Positions 11,401 through 23,419 of a stretch of 64,000 nt of DNA are shown here, piece by piece. The notes beneath the pieces are model-generated. The model was not told the origin of the DNA. It did no database searches and was given only the letters and a program-made list of their open reading frames with translations. The translations under genes were made by a program, and so were the position numbers. The DNA is from Chamaecyparis obtusa (taxonomy: Eukaryota; Streptophyta; Pinopsida; Cupressales; Cupressaceae). Within the stretch, counting starts at the first letter, position 1. The number at the start of each line of letters is the position of its first letter. The stretch covers positions 1 through 64,000 of the forward strand of contig BSBK01001157.1 in assembly GCA_027943335.1 (NCBI GenBank), written 5' to 3'.

Positions 11401-12694
11401 TTTATGCTTGATTTACTTCTTTTCCCTACATATTTCACTATATTTCCCCCAAAACCCTCAATATATCTAAAAATATAGAGGTTTTATCTTGAATTTTTCA
11501 CCCTCAGGTATAGGTTGGCCTCGACCTATACCCTGGATCTTGAATTTTTATTAGCTCCTAGGCCTAATGAAAGGTATTTTCCTTTCTTGCTTTCTTTTTT
11601 CGGCCTTCACAAATTTGAAACATAAAATTCTATAAAAGGAAGCCTTTTACCTTTATTTAATCATCTACATAATATATACACACATCTACACATATGCCAT
11701 GACAAAATTATGCAAGTTGTTTACATCTTTTGCAAGTAAGTTTTCAAGTTCAAGGGGCATTCAAGGAGTTCAAGAAAGGCATATCAAGCATATGAGAATC
11801 CATGACCTATGATTTGGTGATTGTATATCCATTGAATTTGTGAAGACATCCAACATTCTACATTCTACATGAGTATACAAGCATTCATGCATTTTTGTGG
11901 ATAGTGGATCCATTTCCATTCATGAAGATTTGGCAAGCAAGGTGAATACTAACGCTTCTCTTGCTTTTACATACTTTTCATATTTTATTTCAAGGTTATT
12001 TACTAAATAGGGGTTTGACCAAGAAAATCCCCTTTCCAGTAACACATTCCCTTTTTTCTTGTGTATAGGATCAGGTTCATGAACTTTCAGACATTCATGA
12101 TTAAATTTGGCAAACCTAGAGCTATAGTTTACACCACACATAAAAAATTTGTAGTTCTTGGAATCTTAGGTATAGGTTGACCTCTACCTATACCCAAAGT
12201 CTACCTATACTAAGGAAGCCAACCTATTCTTGGGACCTTCACAGTTTGTAGATTTCAGCCTCCTGGTTCTAGATCTAGCCCTGTTCCAATTTTTGACATA
12301 GCTTGATAGTCTATTTTTTTATCTGAACTTGCATTATTCATTTTCCCTCAAGGTAAGTACATTTCCTCTTTTTCATTTCATAGAAATTTCTTTGATTAGA
12401 TTCCTTGTTGTCCATTATTATATGTGTATTTTCCTTTACATCACATTTAATCAAATAATTAATTTAAACATAAATGGAGAAGAAAGAGAAAGAGCAAGAG
12501 AGCTTTGAATTGAAATCCTTGAAAGGACTTGGATTTTGCATTAGTACCCCTACATCCATTTTGGGTTGTGCTAGTTTGATTTGGATCCTCCTAAGGGTTA
12601 CATTCAAGGGACTCCTCACATTTTTCTCCTTCTTCCCCAATGTACATATAACTTAGTGGTCTAATCACATTGGATCATAATTTTATACATTACA
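11401..12694 (+). repeat. Probable Gypsy 5' LTR
   Basis: Non-coding sequence upstream of a Gypsy gag ends TTACA at 12694, just before a primer-binding site. It contains two diverged copies of a motif around AGGTATAGGTTG with inverted partners CCTATACC (about 11505-11540 and 12165-12210). The left end was not identified, so the start is approximate. Confidence 0.5.
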
Positions 12695-12711
12695 TTTTGG
12701 TGAACCCGACT
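12695..12711 (+). promoter_or_regulatory. Gypsy primer-binding site
   Basis: TTTTGGTGAACCCGACT resembles the primer-binding sites that follow Gypsy LTRs. A second similar string, TTTTGGTGAACCCACC, at about 12796-12811 suggests a local duplication in the leader. Confidence 0.6.
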
Positions 12712-12971
12712 TGTTACATTTTTCTTTAGCCTTTTGATTGGGTAGTTATATTTCCTTTACATTATTATGTATTTAGGTTCACATTCATCGTATATTTTGG
12801 TGAACCCACCTCTTTCATGCTTCATATCTTTTGATGTGGTAGTTAGATATTCATTGCATACATTGTTACATTTATCTTTGTACATTTATTGTTGTATCAA
12901 GGATTTTCATTGTATGCATTGCATCTTTGCTACATTAATATTTCATTTCCTTTCTTTCCATACCTTTTTAC

Positions 12972-14823
12972 ATGAGCTTTATCAGTTTGAGTCCAACCTA
13001 TACCATTCCAGTTAGAAGAAGTTGTAGGCTCATGGGTTCTTTTGACCATGAACCCTCTTTCTTTCTTAGGAATCTTGATGAAACCAATATGCTCCCTCAT
13101 GATCCTAAATCTCTTGTAGAGAAAAAATATTCTCATTCTGCCCATAATGAAGATGAAGCTTTAAGAGTTCCTTTGACCCAATTTGACAAACTCACTCAAG
13201 ATTTTGAAAAACTAGAACATTGGCTAGCTCAAGAGAATCATAGTCCTGAGACAATTTTTTCTTTAAAAGCATTAAGGAAGCTTATTAGTAATGATGAACA
13301 TGGCCTTCATCTCTTGCATACTATTTCTCACCTTGTTTATTCTAATGTCAAACCTATTTCTGAATGAGCTCAAGAATTAGGCTATGTCCCATCTATTACA
13401 CATGTTGAAACCTCTTTGCCTATCTCTACTTTTTTCCCCTAGTATCTCCACTTATAATCCACCGCTTGTTACAAATTCAATTCAAAGTTCTAACCTTACA
13501 CATGGGAGTCTTCCTAATCCCATTCTTCCTTCACTTCCTACAAGTGTTCCATATGTTTCATTGCCTTCCTCTATGACTTCTTATCATAATTTGCCCTTTT
13601 CATATTCAAACCTTCTTTCCAATAATTATCCTAATTTGATTCATGCTCCTTCAAATATCCCTTCCACTTCAAACAACAACTTTCCTAATGTTTCCAATAT
13701 TTATCCTCCTATTTCTTCAATTGATTCTACCATTAATAGCTTAGCTCAAACCGTTTCTTCCTTGTAGTTCAACAACTTTCTTTTTTGAGTCAATCCAACT
13801 TCAATATTCCTACATGCAACATTGCTAATCCTTTGTCCTTATATACTATCCAAGTTGTTATCCCACAAAATGTTGATCATATTCCTCATCTTGAGACTTA
13901 TAGTGGTAAAGGTGATCATTTGACTCGTTAAATCTTTTTAAACCCTATGTAGTGTTTTTTCTCACAACTATAGGGTCATGACTAATTTGTTCACTAAGAA
14001 ATTTCAAGACAAAGATTTGCAATGGTATTTCTCTTTACCTCCTTATTCCAATGACTCTTTTCAAAAACTTGCTAATGCTTTTATCCAACAATTTCAAAAC
14101 AATATTGGTCCTCAAATTTATTTGATTGATTTAATACATTGTAAACAAGGTGTTAAAGAAAAAGTTAGTGACTTCATTGGTATATTTAAGCTTTTTCATT
14201 CTCATTTTTATTATCCTATTCATGGTGTTGATATAGAACGTATATTTTATTCTAATTTACAAAAGGATATTAGAGATAAGATTCTTCTTACTCAGTTTTC
14301 TTCCTTTTCACAATTGTGTGCAACGCTTCATCATATCAACTACGAGTGAGTCAATTTGAGAGCACCACTCTAATGGCTCTTGTTCCCATTGATAAAAGTG
14401 ATATTGCATCCAATTCCAACAAGTTTCATAAGCCTAAAAATTACATCAATATCAACAAATCATCTAATACAGTAGATGAACAAGTGGTAGTACCAACTAA
14501 AGGTGTGGCTCCTTTGTCCTCTATTTTTAGACCTTCTCATACTTTTACTCCACTTTTTGAATCTTTGTATAATATGATGATGAATTTGATTAATGCAAAC
14601 ATTATTAAACTTCCTCCTATTAAACCAATTGATCCAAACAAACCGCTTCCTTGATCCTTTGATCCTAAAGCTTTTTGTCAATACCATTGTCAAAATCGTC
14701 ATGATACTAAAAAATGCTTTTGTTTGAAGAACACAATACAAGACCTCATTGATTCCAATGCTATATCTATTGATGCTGATATTAACCATGGAAACAAATT
14801 AGTTGCACCTCTCAATTAAAATT
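12972..14823 (+). pseudogene. Gypsy gag (decayed, split by Copia-B)
   Basis: This is the gag of a Ty3/Gypsy element. An N-terminal open piece (12972-13367) is followed by a Pro/Ser-rich linker in another frame (13384-13767). A retrotransposon-gag domain at 13978-14349 has the motifs LQWYFSLPPYS, FQKLANAFIQQF and NLQKDIRDKILL. A C-terminal part near 14655-14818 carries a FCQYHCQNRHDTKKC zinc-ribbon-like motif typical of this gag class. Two or more frameshifts and a stop at 14818 inactivate it. Just past that stop the sequence is interrupted by the Copia-B LTR at 14824, and gag-like sequence resumes at about 41473. Confidence 0.82.
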
Positions 14824-15275
14824 TGTTAGAATTAACAAAACAAAAATAACAGTTGCATGCAAATATAACCAATGTCATAAAATAATAAACTACATAGAAG
14901 AGAACACAAGACACAAAGATTTAACATGGTTCCCCCAATCCCTAGGCTACATCCACCAAATAGAGAGTCCAATATTATTATCCAATAATTTGAGCTTGTT
15001 ACAATCTGCAATCACTTACAACTCAATACCACTGCAAGAAGCTACGAAATCCTTATATATTGAGAAAACCCTAATCCTAAGCCATTATAACAAGACTTAC
15101 GTTGGTTAACAAGTTAACCCTAAAATACTTGACAAGTTAACCTAGGGAAAAACTTGACGAGTCAACCTAGGGAAAATGTTTGACGTGTCAACTCAAAAAT
15201 GCTTAACGAGTTAACCCCGAACCCCATGATGAATGAAAAGTGTACAATACTTCCCTGATCAATCACCACAAGACA
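14824..15275 (-). repeat. Copia-B 3' LTR (left end)
   Basis: The 452-bp LTR starts TGTTAGAATTAAC and ends CACAAGACA. It contains three or four spaced copies of a motif like TTGACGAGTCAACCTA (15125-15215). Each copy holds TTGAC and GTCAA cores, the core of WRKY W-boxes, which could be transcription-factor sites. The right LTR is similar throughout. Confidence 0.88.
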
Positions 15276-15627
15276 AAAATCTCCTACTTGGGGATTGATC
15301 GAGATCCACACTAAGAAACCTCCCACTTGGAGACTAATCTTGTAGCAACACCGCTACACCTGAAAAACTCCCATTAGATTGATGCATATGGGACTCAGTT
15401 GTTCTTTTTTATTGGTTTCATTCACGAAGACCAACTAAAGCTAAAGAGGAGTTTAACTTATCCCTTGTCACCACCTTTGTAAACATATCTGCTGGATTTT
15501 CATCTATATGTCTCTTTTCCAACTTTAATTGTCCATTATCCAATACTGACCAAATGAAGTGATACCTCAACTATATATGTTTGGTCTTTGAATGCAAGGC
15601 ATAATTATTGGAAAGATGAATGGTACT
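15276..15627 (-). other. Copia-B polypurine tract and 3' untranslated sequence
   Basis: Read on the minus strand, a purine-rich stretch (about 15278-15292, complement of AAATCTCCTACTTGGGG) precedes the 3' LTR and can serve as the plus-strand primer. The rest is decayed tail of the polyprotein and untranslated sequence. Confidence 0.6.
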
Positions 15628-16760
15628 CTAGCTATTTGTAAACATATAATTGTCAAGTTGTGTTTTTCCCAACTCTTCCATGGAGAATTGTAGCCATATC
15701 ATCTCCTTAGCTGCCTCTACAACAACAACATACTCCACCTCTATAATGGATAAAGCAACTACCTTTTGTAGTTGAGAAACCCAACTCATTGTTGTCCCAC
15801 CAAGAGTAAATACATAGCCTATAGTACTCCACCTGCTATTTATATCTCCTGCCAAATCTGAGTCAACATACCCTTGTACAGTAGTAGTAGATCCCCCAAA
15901 GTGTAAACACTTACTAGACATACCTCTCAAATATCTGAGAATCCATTTGAATGCATTCCAATGCTCAATCCCAAGGTGACTCATATACCTGCTAATGACT
16001 CCCATTGCATGTGCAATATCTGGCCTAGTACATGCCATAGCATACATTAAGCTCCCTACAACTAAATCATAAGGTACCTTGGACATTTTTGCCTCCTCTT
16101 TTTGTGTCTTTGGACACATCACCTGAGTCAATTTCAAATGACCTGGCAAATATGTGCTGACAACTTTGGCATTCTCCATATAGAAACGTTGCAACACCTT
16201 CTCAATATAATTAGTCTGAGATAAAGACAATTTCCTATTTGTCCTATCTCTGCAAATTTTCATACCAAGGATTTGTTTTGTGGCTCCCAAATCCTTCATA
16301 GAAAATGAATGTGCTAACTGTTGTTTCAACCCCTTAATGTGATCCATGCTAGACCCTGCTACAAGCATATCAACAACATATAAACATAAAATAATGTAGT
16401 TGTCATCATCTATCCTCTTAAAATAAACACAATGCTTTGAATTACACCGACTATAGCCATGCTAACCATAAAGCTATCAAATTTAATATACCATTGTCGA
16501 GGTGCTTGTTTCAAGCCATATAAACTTTTATGCAATTTGCACACTAAATTCTCCTTACACTTGAACTCAAAACCTTGTGGTTGTTGCATATATATTTCTT
16601 CTTCCAAATCACCATGGAGAAAAGATGTTTTAACACCAACTTGTTCCAAATGAAAATCTTCAATAGCCACAATACTTAAAATAATGCGTATAGAAGTCAT
16701 TTTTACAACTTGAGAAAAGATCTCATCAAAATCAATGACCCTTTTCTGTGCAAATCCCTT
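15628..16760 (-). pseudogene. Copia-B reverse transcriptase and RNase H (decayed)
   Basis: The upstream piece (16700-16410) carries FLHGDLEEEIYMQQP and SLYGLKQAPRQWY, both hallmark Copia RT blocks. The catalytic Asp expected before VKTSFLHG is Gly. The next motif reads LYVVDMLVAG instead of YVDD, so one of the paired catalytic Asp residues is Val. The 246-codon piece 16368-15628 contains the RT connection and RNase H: TRPDIAHAMGVISRYM, GYVDSDLAGD, EVEYVVVVEAAKEMIWL. Two catalytic substitutions and a stop between the pieces show the enzyme is dead. Confidence 0.9.
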
Positions 16761-17476
16761 TACAACTAACCTAGCTTTAAATATTTCTTACCTCTATCCT
16801 CCTCTTTTATTCTATAAACCCATTTATTGGGTAATGCCTTTTTACTTGCAAGTAACTTACATAATTCCCAAGTCTGATTTTTTAGCAAGGAGTCCATTTA
16901 TTCTTCCATGGAAAGCTCCCACTAAACCTTTTTATCCACCTACACATCTTCATCATATCCTTCTCGTTCACCAAAATTTGTTAATAAAATAGAGTACAAA
17001 GAGGGAGAAAATCTTTTTGGAGGCTTATTTAACATTGTTGACCATCTAACATTCACTGAAGTTTGTGGTATTTGTTGTTGTTGTTGTTGTGGAGCATAAG
17101 GAACTACTGGAACACCGTCTTTTGGAGTATCATCCAGTACTACATAATCATTTTATTTCTTCTCATGCTACTATAATAGATCTTTGTACAACACTTTCTC
17201 ATTGAATATGACATCCCCACTTCTTACAATTTTATGATTTTAAAAATCCCAAAGCCTATAACCGAATTCATCAATGCCACAAAAAATACACATTTTTTTT
17301 ACTTCTCTTCCAACTTGGTTCTATTTTTAGAATTTATATGTGCAAATGCTTTACAACCAAAGGTTTTGAGAAAACAATAACTCACCTTCTTATCAGTCCA
17401 TGCTTCCTCTGGAATACCACAACCTAAAGGAGTAGAGGGACCTCTATTGATTAAATATACAATTGTATTAACAACC
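16761..17476 (-). pseudogene. Copia-B integrase C-terminal part
   Basis: On the minus strand the sequence from 17473 reads VNTIVYLINRGPSTPLGCG, followed by a GCKAFAHI-like block and a KCVFCGIDEFGYRLWD block. These are the standard C-terminal signatures of Copia integrase and its linker to RT. The reading continues directly from the integrase fragment that ends at 39057, across the CACTA-1 insertion. Stops are present. Confidence 0.85.
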
Positions 17477-17810
17477 CACTAGTACAAAAACAACAATATA
17501 TGACCAAATAAACTACCAAAAATTGTAGATAAATGACCAAATTTGGTCACGTGACCAGTGGTAGTTTATTGCCGGTCATTTATCTCATGACCAAATTTAT
17601 GACTAAACTATTTTAGTCATTTATTTGGTCATATATTTAGTCATTTATTTGATCGTTTATTTGGTCATTTATTTGGTCATTTGGTAGTTTATTTGGTCAT
17701 TTATTTGGTCATTTATTTAGTCATTTATTTGGTCATTTATTTGGTCATTTATTTAGTCTTTTATTTGGTCCTATATTTAGTCATTAATTTAGTCATATAT
17801 TTAGTCATAT
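17477..17810. repeat. CACTA-1 left terminal and subterminal repeats
   Basis: After the CACTAGTA terminus there are about a dozen copies of TTTATTTGGTCA and variants (17610-17800), plus inverse copies TGACCAAAT and a palindrome GTCACGTGAC near 17546-17556. Such arrays are the usual transposase-binding regions of CACTA elements. Confidence 0.9.
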
Positions 17811-17882
17811 TAGGGCACGATGGAATCAAACCATCATCCTCCTACTTGTAAAGTAGGTGCTCTTCCATTGAGCTAGTACCCT
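17811..17882 (-). tRNA. tRNA-Val(UAC)-like gene, organelle/bacterial type
   Basis: The 72-nt minus-strand sequence folds as a cloverleaf. The acceptor stem AGGGTAC/GTGCCCT has seven pairs including one T-G wobble. The D stem is GCTC/GAGC with a seven-base loop. The anticodon stem CCTAC/GTAGG has loop TTTACAA (anticodon TAC), and the T stem is GATGG/CCATC. The discriminator is A. The loop TTTGATT has T where C56 is normally invariant. No CCA is encoded and no oligo-T terminator lies within about 40 nt downstream. The ACCT...AGGAGG context resembles bacterial, plastid or mitochondrial tRNAs more than nuclear ones. It is probably a transferred organellar gene relic captured by the transposon. 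The plastid gene normally has an intron, which is absent here. Confidence 0.7.
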
Positions 17883-18714
17883 TTAAAGAATAATCATACC
17901 ATGTATACTAGTACTTTCCACTAAACATGATTTCAAGTTTTTTCATCTATAGTTCAAGGGTTATGATAGTAAATGGTTATGAGAATCATTGAAAACAAAG
18001 TATGTCAAAGACTGTTATGAGGCAAAGTTTGTGATTTTCATGTAAAGAGGAAGAATCGTAGGTTCCATCACTATGAGAAGCACATTCTATATATGAAATA
18101 AAATGTAAATTTCTTGATCTAAGGGGCAAAAAAATAGAGTAGCAACCTCCATGCAATTTCATGAATAAAGGAGAAAAATTCAGATATTAAAACTCTTCCT
18201 AATGACTGTAACTGGACTAAGTACCATAGAACTCTTCCTAATAACTGTAACTGGACTAAGTACCCAACTTTAGACTAATCCAATCCTTAATCCAAAAATT
18301 CACTTTCCAGACCATTGCCATGCACCTAGAGCCTCCAACTTGTCCAATCTTCAAGAAAATCTTCCACCCTTGTTCTAGCACCTTAGAACATCATAACATG
18401 GCCAATGTACCATGTTCCACTAGCATTCCAAGTCTGGTTGAGAGATCTGCAATGCAACTCACTCCAAGAGCATAATCTCCTTGTAGCCCTGTCCAGTCAG
18501 TAATTTGCCTTTAACTCACAAACTTTCCAAACAACTAGGGAAACCCTTGATAGTTCCATACACCCTTTACAATGCTATTAAACATATCCCAAACCTAGGG
18601 CATGTTACTTTGGACCAACTACTAGATCCACTACCTTTGTAGCAACCAAATAGGCCTAATTTGCACCCATTTACAAAGAAACCTATACAAGGACTTGCTC
18701 CCTTGACTCCTAAC
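17883..18714. other. Non-coding stretch with a short tandem duplication
   Basis: No gene is seen. A unit of about 40 bases containing AACTCTTCCTAATGACTG is repeated twice in tandem at 18190-18263. The part next to 18715 would be intron of the captured HISN6 gene. Confidence 0.5.
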
Positions 18715-20092
18715 CTTGAAACAGTCTTTACCCAAGCCATCTTGGATTCTTTCCCTGAAAATTCAATGTATGCCTCATCCAACACAACTAAGATAGGTAG
18801 ACAAATAATTTCCAGAAGGTCATCATCATTAATAATGCTGGTAGATAGTAAAAAGTAAAGTGATTGGCAAGATAATTTATAAACCACAATGTTTTAGTTG
18901 TCAGCAATTTTTAACAAACCTTACATTTTTAATGTTACACTCTAAAATATGCTAAGAGGACTAACATAGAAACTGAAAGTAGAATCATTAGAGGAGAGGC
19001 GAGGCAGCAAAGAAAATTCACAAGGATTCTGTTATGAATAAACTTCTATGAAAACAACCTGCCATCTAGATTGTTTGGTGAAGTTAAGAAGATGCACTTT
19101 GGAATCTCTTTCTTCACAACTTCAATAATACCAGAAACATCCAAATTGAAATCAGGCAGTCTAGGAATTGCAAAAACAACAGAGTGTCAAGCGAGGGAAT
19201 GTACAGCTACCAAGTAAACCAGATTTTTTCCACCCAATATTGTGTTAGAAGATACAAATGGTTTGCATGCAAGCTTTAAATGAAAGTCCCATAATTCTCA
19301 TTTGGTCCACCTTGAACTTCCAATAGCATTCTGAAAACTAAAAAAAAAGATGCTAGAGAAACAAAAGTACAAGGCTTCCATAACTGCTTCTACTTGGTTA
19401 CCCTTTATCATAGTAGCCCCATTCACACCAGCATCAAACTCATACATGGTAAATGTAGGTGGGCAATCCACTATCTTGTCACTAGGATCCAGTACACATC
19501 TGCAAGATTTACAATTAAAGTTAAGTGTAATGTTCCAAAATTAGCAAACAAAGAGTAATTCAGTGTGCAAGGAGAACACAAAACATAGAGAAATTGTTGA
19601 GAGAAATCCAAAGGTTTCAATTTCAAATATAACAATATACTCAATATAAGAGAATAGACATAGTGAGTCAAATACAATTATATGTGAGTACTGGGTGGGC
19701 TTGGCCTCTTAAAAATACCAACATATTAACATCCTTTAGATTTGAGCATTTAGGGACAACATACATCCCAATGTAATCCATCAATTAAGGATCATACAAA
19801 GGACCCAATCAGAAGGATTTACATCCACACAAATATTAAAGAGAATTTATAATTAAATTTCAAAGTTGAATACAAAATGTAACAACAGAGCAAAAAGAAT
19901 TGAAAGATGAACACAAAGCTAATTACCGCATGATAAGATCAATAAGTTCATTTGCTCCACATCTAGCAAGCAAATAACCTGCATCAAGCCCTGAATCATC
20001 AACAAGTGATGCTCGTAAATGCCGACTCTCTAGATCAGGATATATGTAAGGAAATTCCATTTTTCTCCTTCCCAATGAACCGATGAAAGACT
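18715..20092 (-). pseudogene. HISN6: Captured HISN6 fragment: histidinol-phosphate aminotransferase, four exons
   Basis: HISN6 is the PLP-dependent plastid enzyme that transaminates imidazole-acetol phosphate to histidinol phosphate in histidine synthesis. Four consecutive internal exons read on the minus strand: 20092-19927 (FPYIYPDLESR, LIDLIMR), 19499-19402 ([17 protein letters not shown]), 19167-19059 (KCIFLTSPNNLDG) and 18837-18715 (LPILVVLDEAYIEFSG). Exon phases join correctly, and donors and acceptors are conserved except at exon 3, where the acceptor reads AA (19169-19168) instead of AG. The N-terminus with its transit peptide and the C-terminal part with the PLP-binding Lys are missing, so no active enzyme is possible. 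It lies wholly inside CACTA-1 and retains introns, so it was copied from genomic DNA. Confidence 0.9.
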
Positions 20093-22623
20093 CTGTAAAT
20101 TAGTGAGGGAGAAGGTAGGAGAATGTATTTTGAGAGTCCTATGGTCTTACAATGGGATAATGCAGTTTGGAGAAGTGGTAAATGCATCATCTATGGATTT
20201 GAAAAGCATACCAACTTGGGACTCTGACCTCTTCAAACAGATTAGTTTCATCTACAACATATCAGGCTTAGTTGATTAGCTACTAGAAAGATTATTATCA
20301 AATATTCCAAATTCGGAGCATATCTTTAAAGTAAGACAATCGATGCATGTGTTGTACTTTTGATACTTTTTGTGAGTATTTTTCTGCCTCAATAGAGTCA
20401 GTAGTTCTATTCTCCATCTTTTTTCTGTTTAAAGCTTTCCTCAATCTGGATTTTTGTGGTAAAGTTTCTCAAAGGGCCATAATATACAATAAAGAATTTT
20501 TCTTTTACGATATTCAACATTTCCATTTATAGACCAAGCAAACAGCTTAATGATCCTCAAGAATTCATGACTGCAGATATTTAAGTGCGCTAGTAAGCAA
20601 CGTTGATTAAAAATGGCCACCTCTTGCAATGGTAGTAATGGATGTAGAGATGATGACATGGCTAATGACCTATAGATTGTGGAATTATAGTGCCCAGATC
20701 TGGAACAATCATTGCTGCACTGTCTTCTTCTATTGCCATGGAGTGGCTAAATCCAAACAATTGGATTCCTTGGATCAGAGTCTTTTGGCCACCATGGATA
20801 ATGTATATGGCACCTCTTTGCTTTTGTTATCAACGAGATCCCATGAGGAATTAATGGGGGGTGATTGTGGTCATTAGAGATTGACAACAATTTGGATTCT
20901 GAGAAAACTGCTATCAATTGACAAGACTTTGAAATAATCCCTTGTTGCAGGTGATCTTTGATGATTTGTAAGAATCAGAGTCCATGTCAGGATTGTTGTG
21001 TTGGGATACTATGTAAAATTGCTCCATGTTTAACAGTTCTTCAGAATCAACGATGATAATATTTGAGCCCCTAGGATCTTAGGATACTAATTGTGAATGT
21101 CATTTGTAGATGAATTGATATTTTTACTGCATAGTATTTTACTTTTTAGTGTTCACATGTTAGATTCATTGGCTAGGAAAGGCGGATTGTGATTGGGATT
21201 CTTGTTGGAGAATATGAAGTTTGTGTAGAGCAGTTGTAACATACTTATGACTGATTCTTAGATTAAAAGTGTTAAATAATCAAAATTGACTGTAACATAC
21301 TAATGTACTGTCAATGGAGCATAAATTTGGCTGCATCTGAATTGGGCATGAATGCCAACACCCACAGGGCTGAAACCTCAACATGTCAACAATCATTGGA
21401 ACCTTCAAGGAAAGCTTGCAGTCTTTTGTAGAAAATGGCCAAGAATTCTAGTAAGTGTCTCCTTAAATCTTCAGAACCCAAATGGACCTACATTCCATCA
21501 TTATAAATATTTCTAGCAGACAGCTACAAGATGATGATGAAGACATTCAATTTGGTATGAAATTTGGTATGGAACCAGAATAATTTGCACATATGTCAAA
21601 TCTATACCAAATCAACAAAATTCAGAGAATTGGCAAAATTTGTCCTTGAGATGCCACACTTGAACTGATCGTTATTCAAGAAGGGTATGACTGGCAGAAA
21701 ATTGACTCAATAATAATTATGTTTAGGCATCAAAAATTTGGAAGACTTAAATTTGAAGTTTTTGTAGATTTATTCTTCACTTACTCTGAGAGAACTCAAC
21801 AGGGATGTTATGGAAAAAGAGTTCAAATCTGTTCAAAAGAACTTTTTCTCTGAGCTTTCATAAGAGCATAATAATTAATTGTCTTATCATTAGTGGGTGT
21901 TGATGTTAGGTGCAAAGTTTTGCATTTGAATTAGCAGGACTCTTTTGAATCTTGCCTTGGGGAAACTGGATATAACATCTCCAAGGCTAGCGCAAAGAGA
22001 ATGATATCTAGTGATCAGGGGTTTAGAGCAGAGGACCTTCAATTGATGTGCTGGGAGTTTGTGCCAGCATTACATGAAGCTTCTACTGCAACAAATCATA
22101 GTGCAAGTTTATGCGCTAATGCAATCCTAATATTGCTTCTATCCTTGTTGATAAGTTCAGTTGAGATTTATATTTAGATGTGAGGGTCGGAAGGGAAATC
22201 TCATATTTCCTCCTACAGAAGTATTTGTACTACTGCTCACTTATGGATGTAAGTGTTGCAGCTGGAATTTGGCTAGCATATAAGAGTGACAAAAATCGTA
22301 ATCATACCATTCATCCTAGCATCTTCACAATTTTTTCAAGGTAGTCAATGTCTTTCCCTTCAGAATAGCAGAATCCTATATCCCAACTCGTCTACTACAC
22401 AAAGCTTTGATAAAGAAAGAGGGAATGGCATTGAACACATATATTGCACAAGATTGGCACCAAAAGAAGAAAAATATGATTCCCAATCAACTCTCTATGT
22501 AGAAAATTCTTGAATGTGTACACTGAAGACTTGCATGTTTTCTGACAGAAATACACACATGCAGGATGCACAAAACATAAAAGGGCATCTCCGAAAACAT
22601 ACAAGGATGACAATAAAACTAGG
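20093..22623. other. Non-coding cargo of CACTA-1, no gene recognised
   Basis: Only short open frames occur (for example 20629-20877), none with recognisable motifs. The bases next to 20092 are a polypyrimidine tract and branch region upstream of HISN6 exon 1, so some of this is captured intron. The rest is undetermined. Confidence 0.45.
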
Positions 22624-23419
22624 CAGTTATAAACCTAACATTTCATGATCATGACAATGTTTATTTTTCTCTCTTTGAAAGGTACCCTTGGTGCTTTAGT
22701 TTTAATCAGTGCTCTTTGTATTGCATTCACTGACAATTGGAAAATATATGAGATTTGTCCAATCTAATCACAATGATTGGTTGCTGCAAAGGTAGTGGAT
22801 CTAGTAGTGTGAAAATAATTGTGATCTTCACCTATGTAAAAATTTGAAGGCACAATGTACCAAATATGCAATAGATGTATGGTGGAATATTGATTAATTG
22901 TGAAATTTAATATGTGCATCCAGATATAGATGCGTGGGAAGACACAACCATTGGCATATTACATATATCATATCCCAATGAGGATTTGGTAGATCTTAGA
23001 TCCTTACCGTCTCCATGTAATATCATATTAGGGTTGTGTTTATCTACTTGCCTGTAGACATGATAACATATGAATCTCTTCCCTTTCACAGTACATTCTA
23101 AGAAATGGGTGCATAATAATAAGAGTTCCTGATCCCACAAAAGTAGAAGACTAGAAAAAATTTCGATTAAGCATGAAATGTTTGGTTTTGTCACTTTTTC
23201 CCTAAAAAAATCATGATTTAATGAAAACATGCCTGCAGTAGCTTTCTTAGTTCTTACCATAAATTTGTGATTAGATTGGAAAAATCTCATATATTTTCCA
23301 ACTATCAGTGAATGCAATACAAAGAGCATTGATTAAAACTAAAGCACCAAGGGTACATTTCAAAGAGAAAGAAAAATAAACATTGTCATGATCAGATTAG
23401 AGGGCATGAGTTTATAACT
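22624..23419. repeat. Inverted repeat, about 150-bp arms
   Basis: Arm 22624-22770 is inversely repeated at 23265-23419 with high identity. Both contain the stretch GGTGCTTTAGTTTTAATCA or its complement. The spacer is about 495 bp. The minus-strand open frame 22907-23329 (140 codons) spans the spacer and one arm and has no recognisable domain. The structure would form a long hairpin if transcribed. Confidence 0.8.

Noticed and set aside
18567..18714. C-terminal extension of the HISN6 ORF past the donor at 18714
   Set aside because: The reading past 18715 does not match the aminotransferase family and begins with a GT donor, so it is intron.
22907..23329. 140-codon minus-strand ORF as a gene
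   Set aside because: It spans an inverted-repeat arm and its spacer, has no recognisable motif, and has no supporting start or splice context. It is more likely chance.
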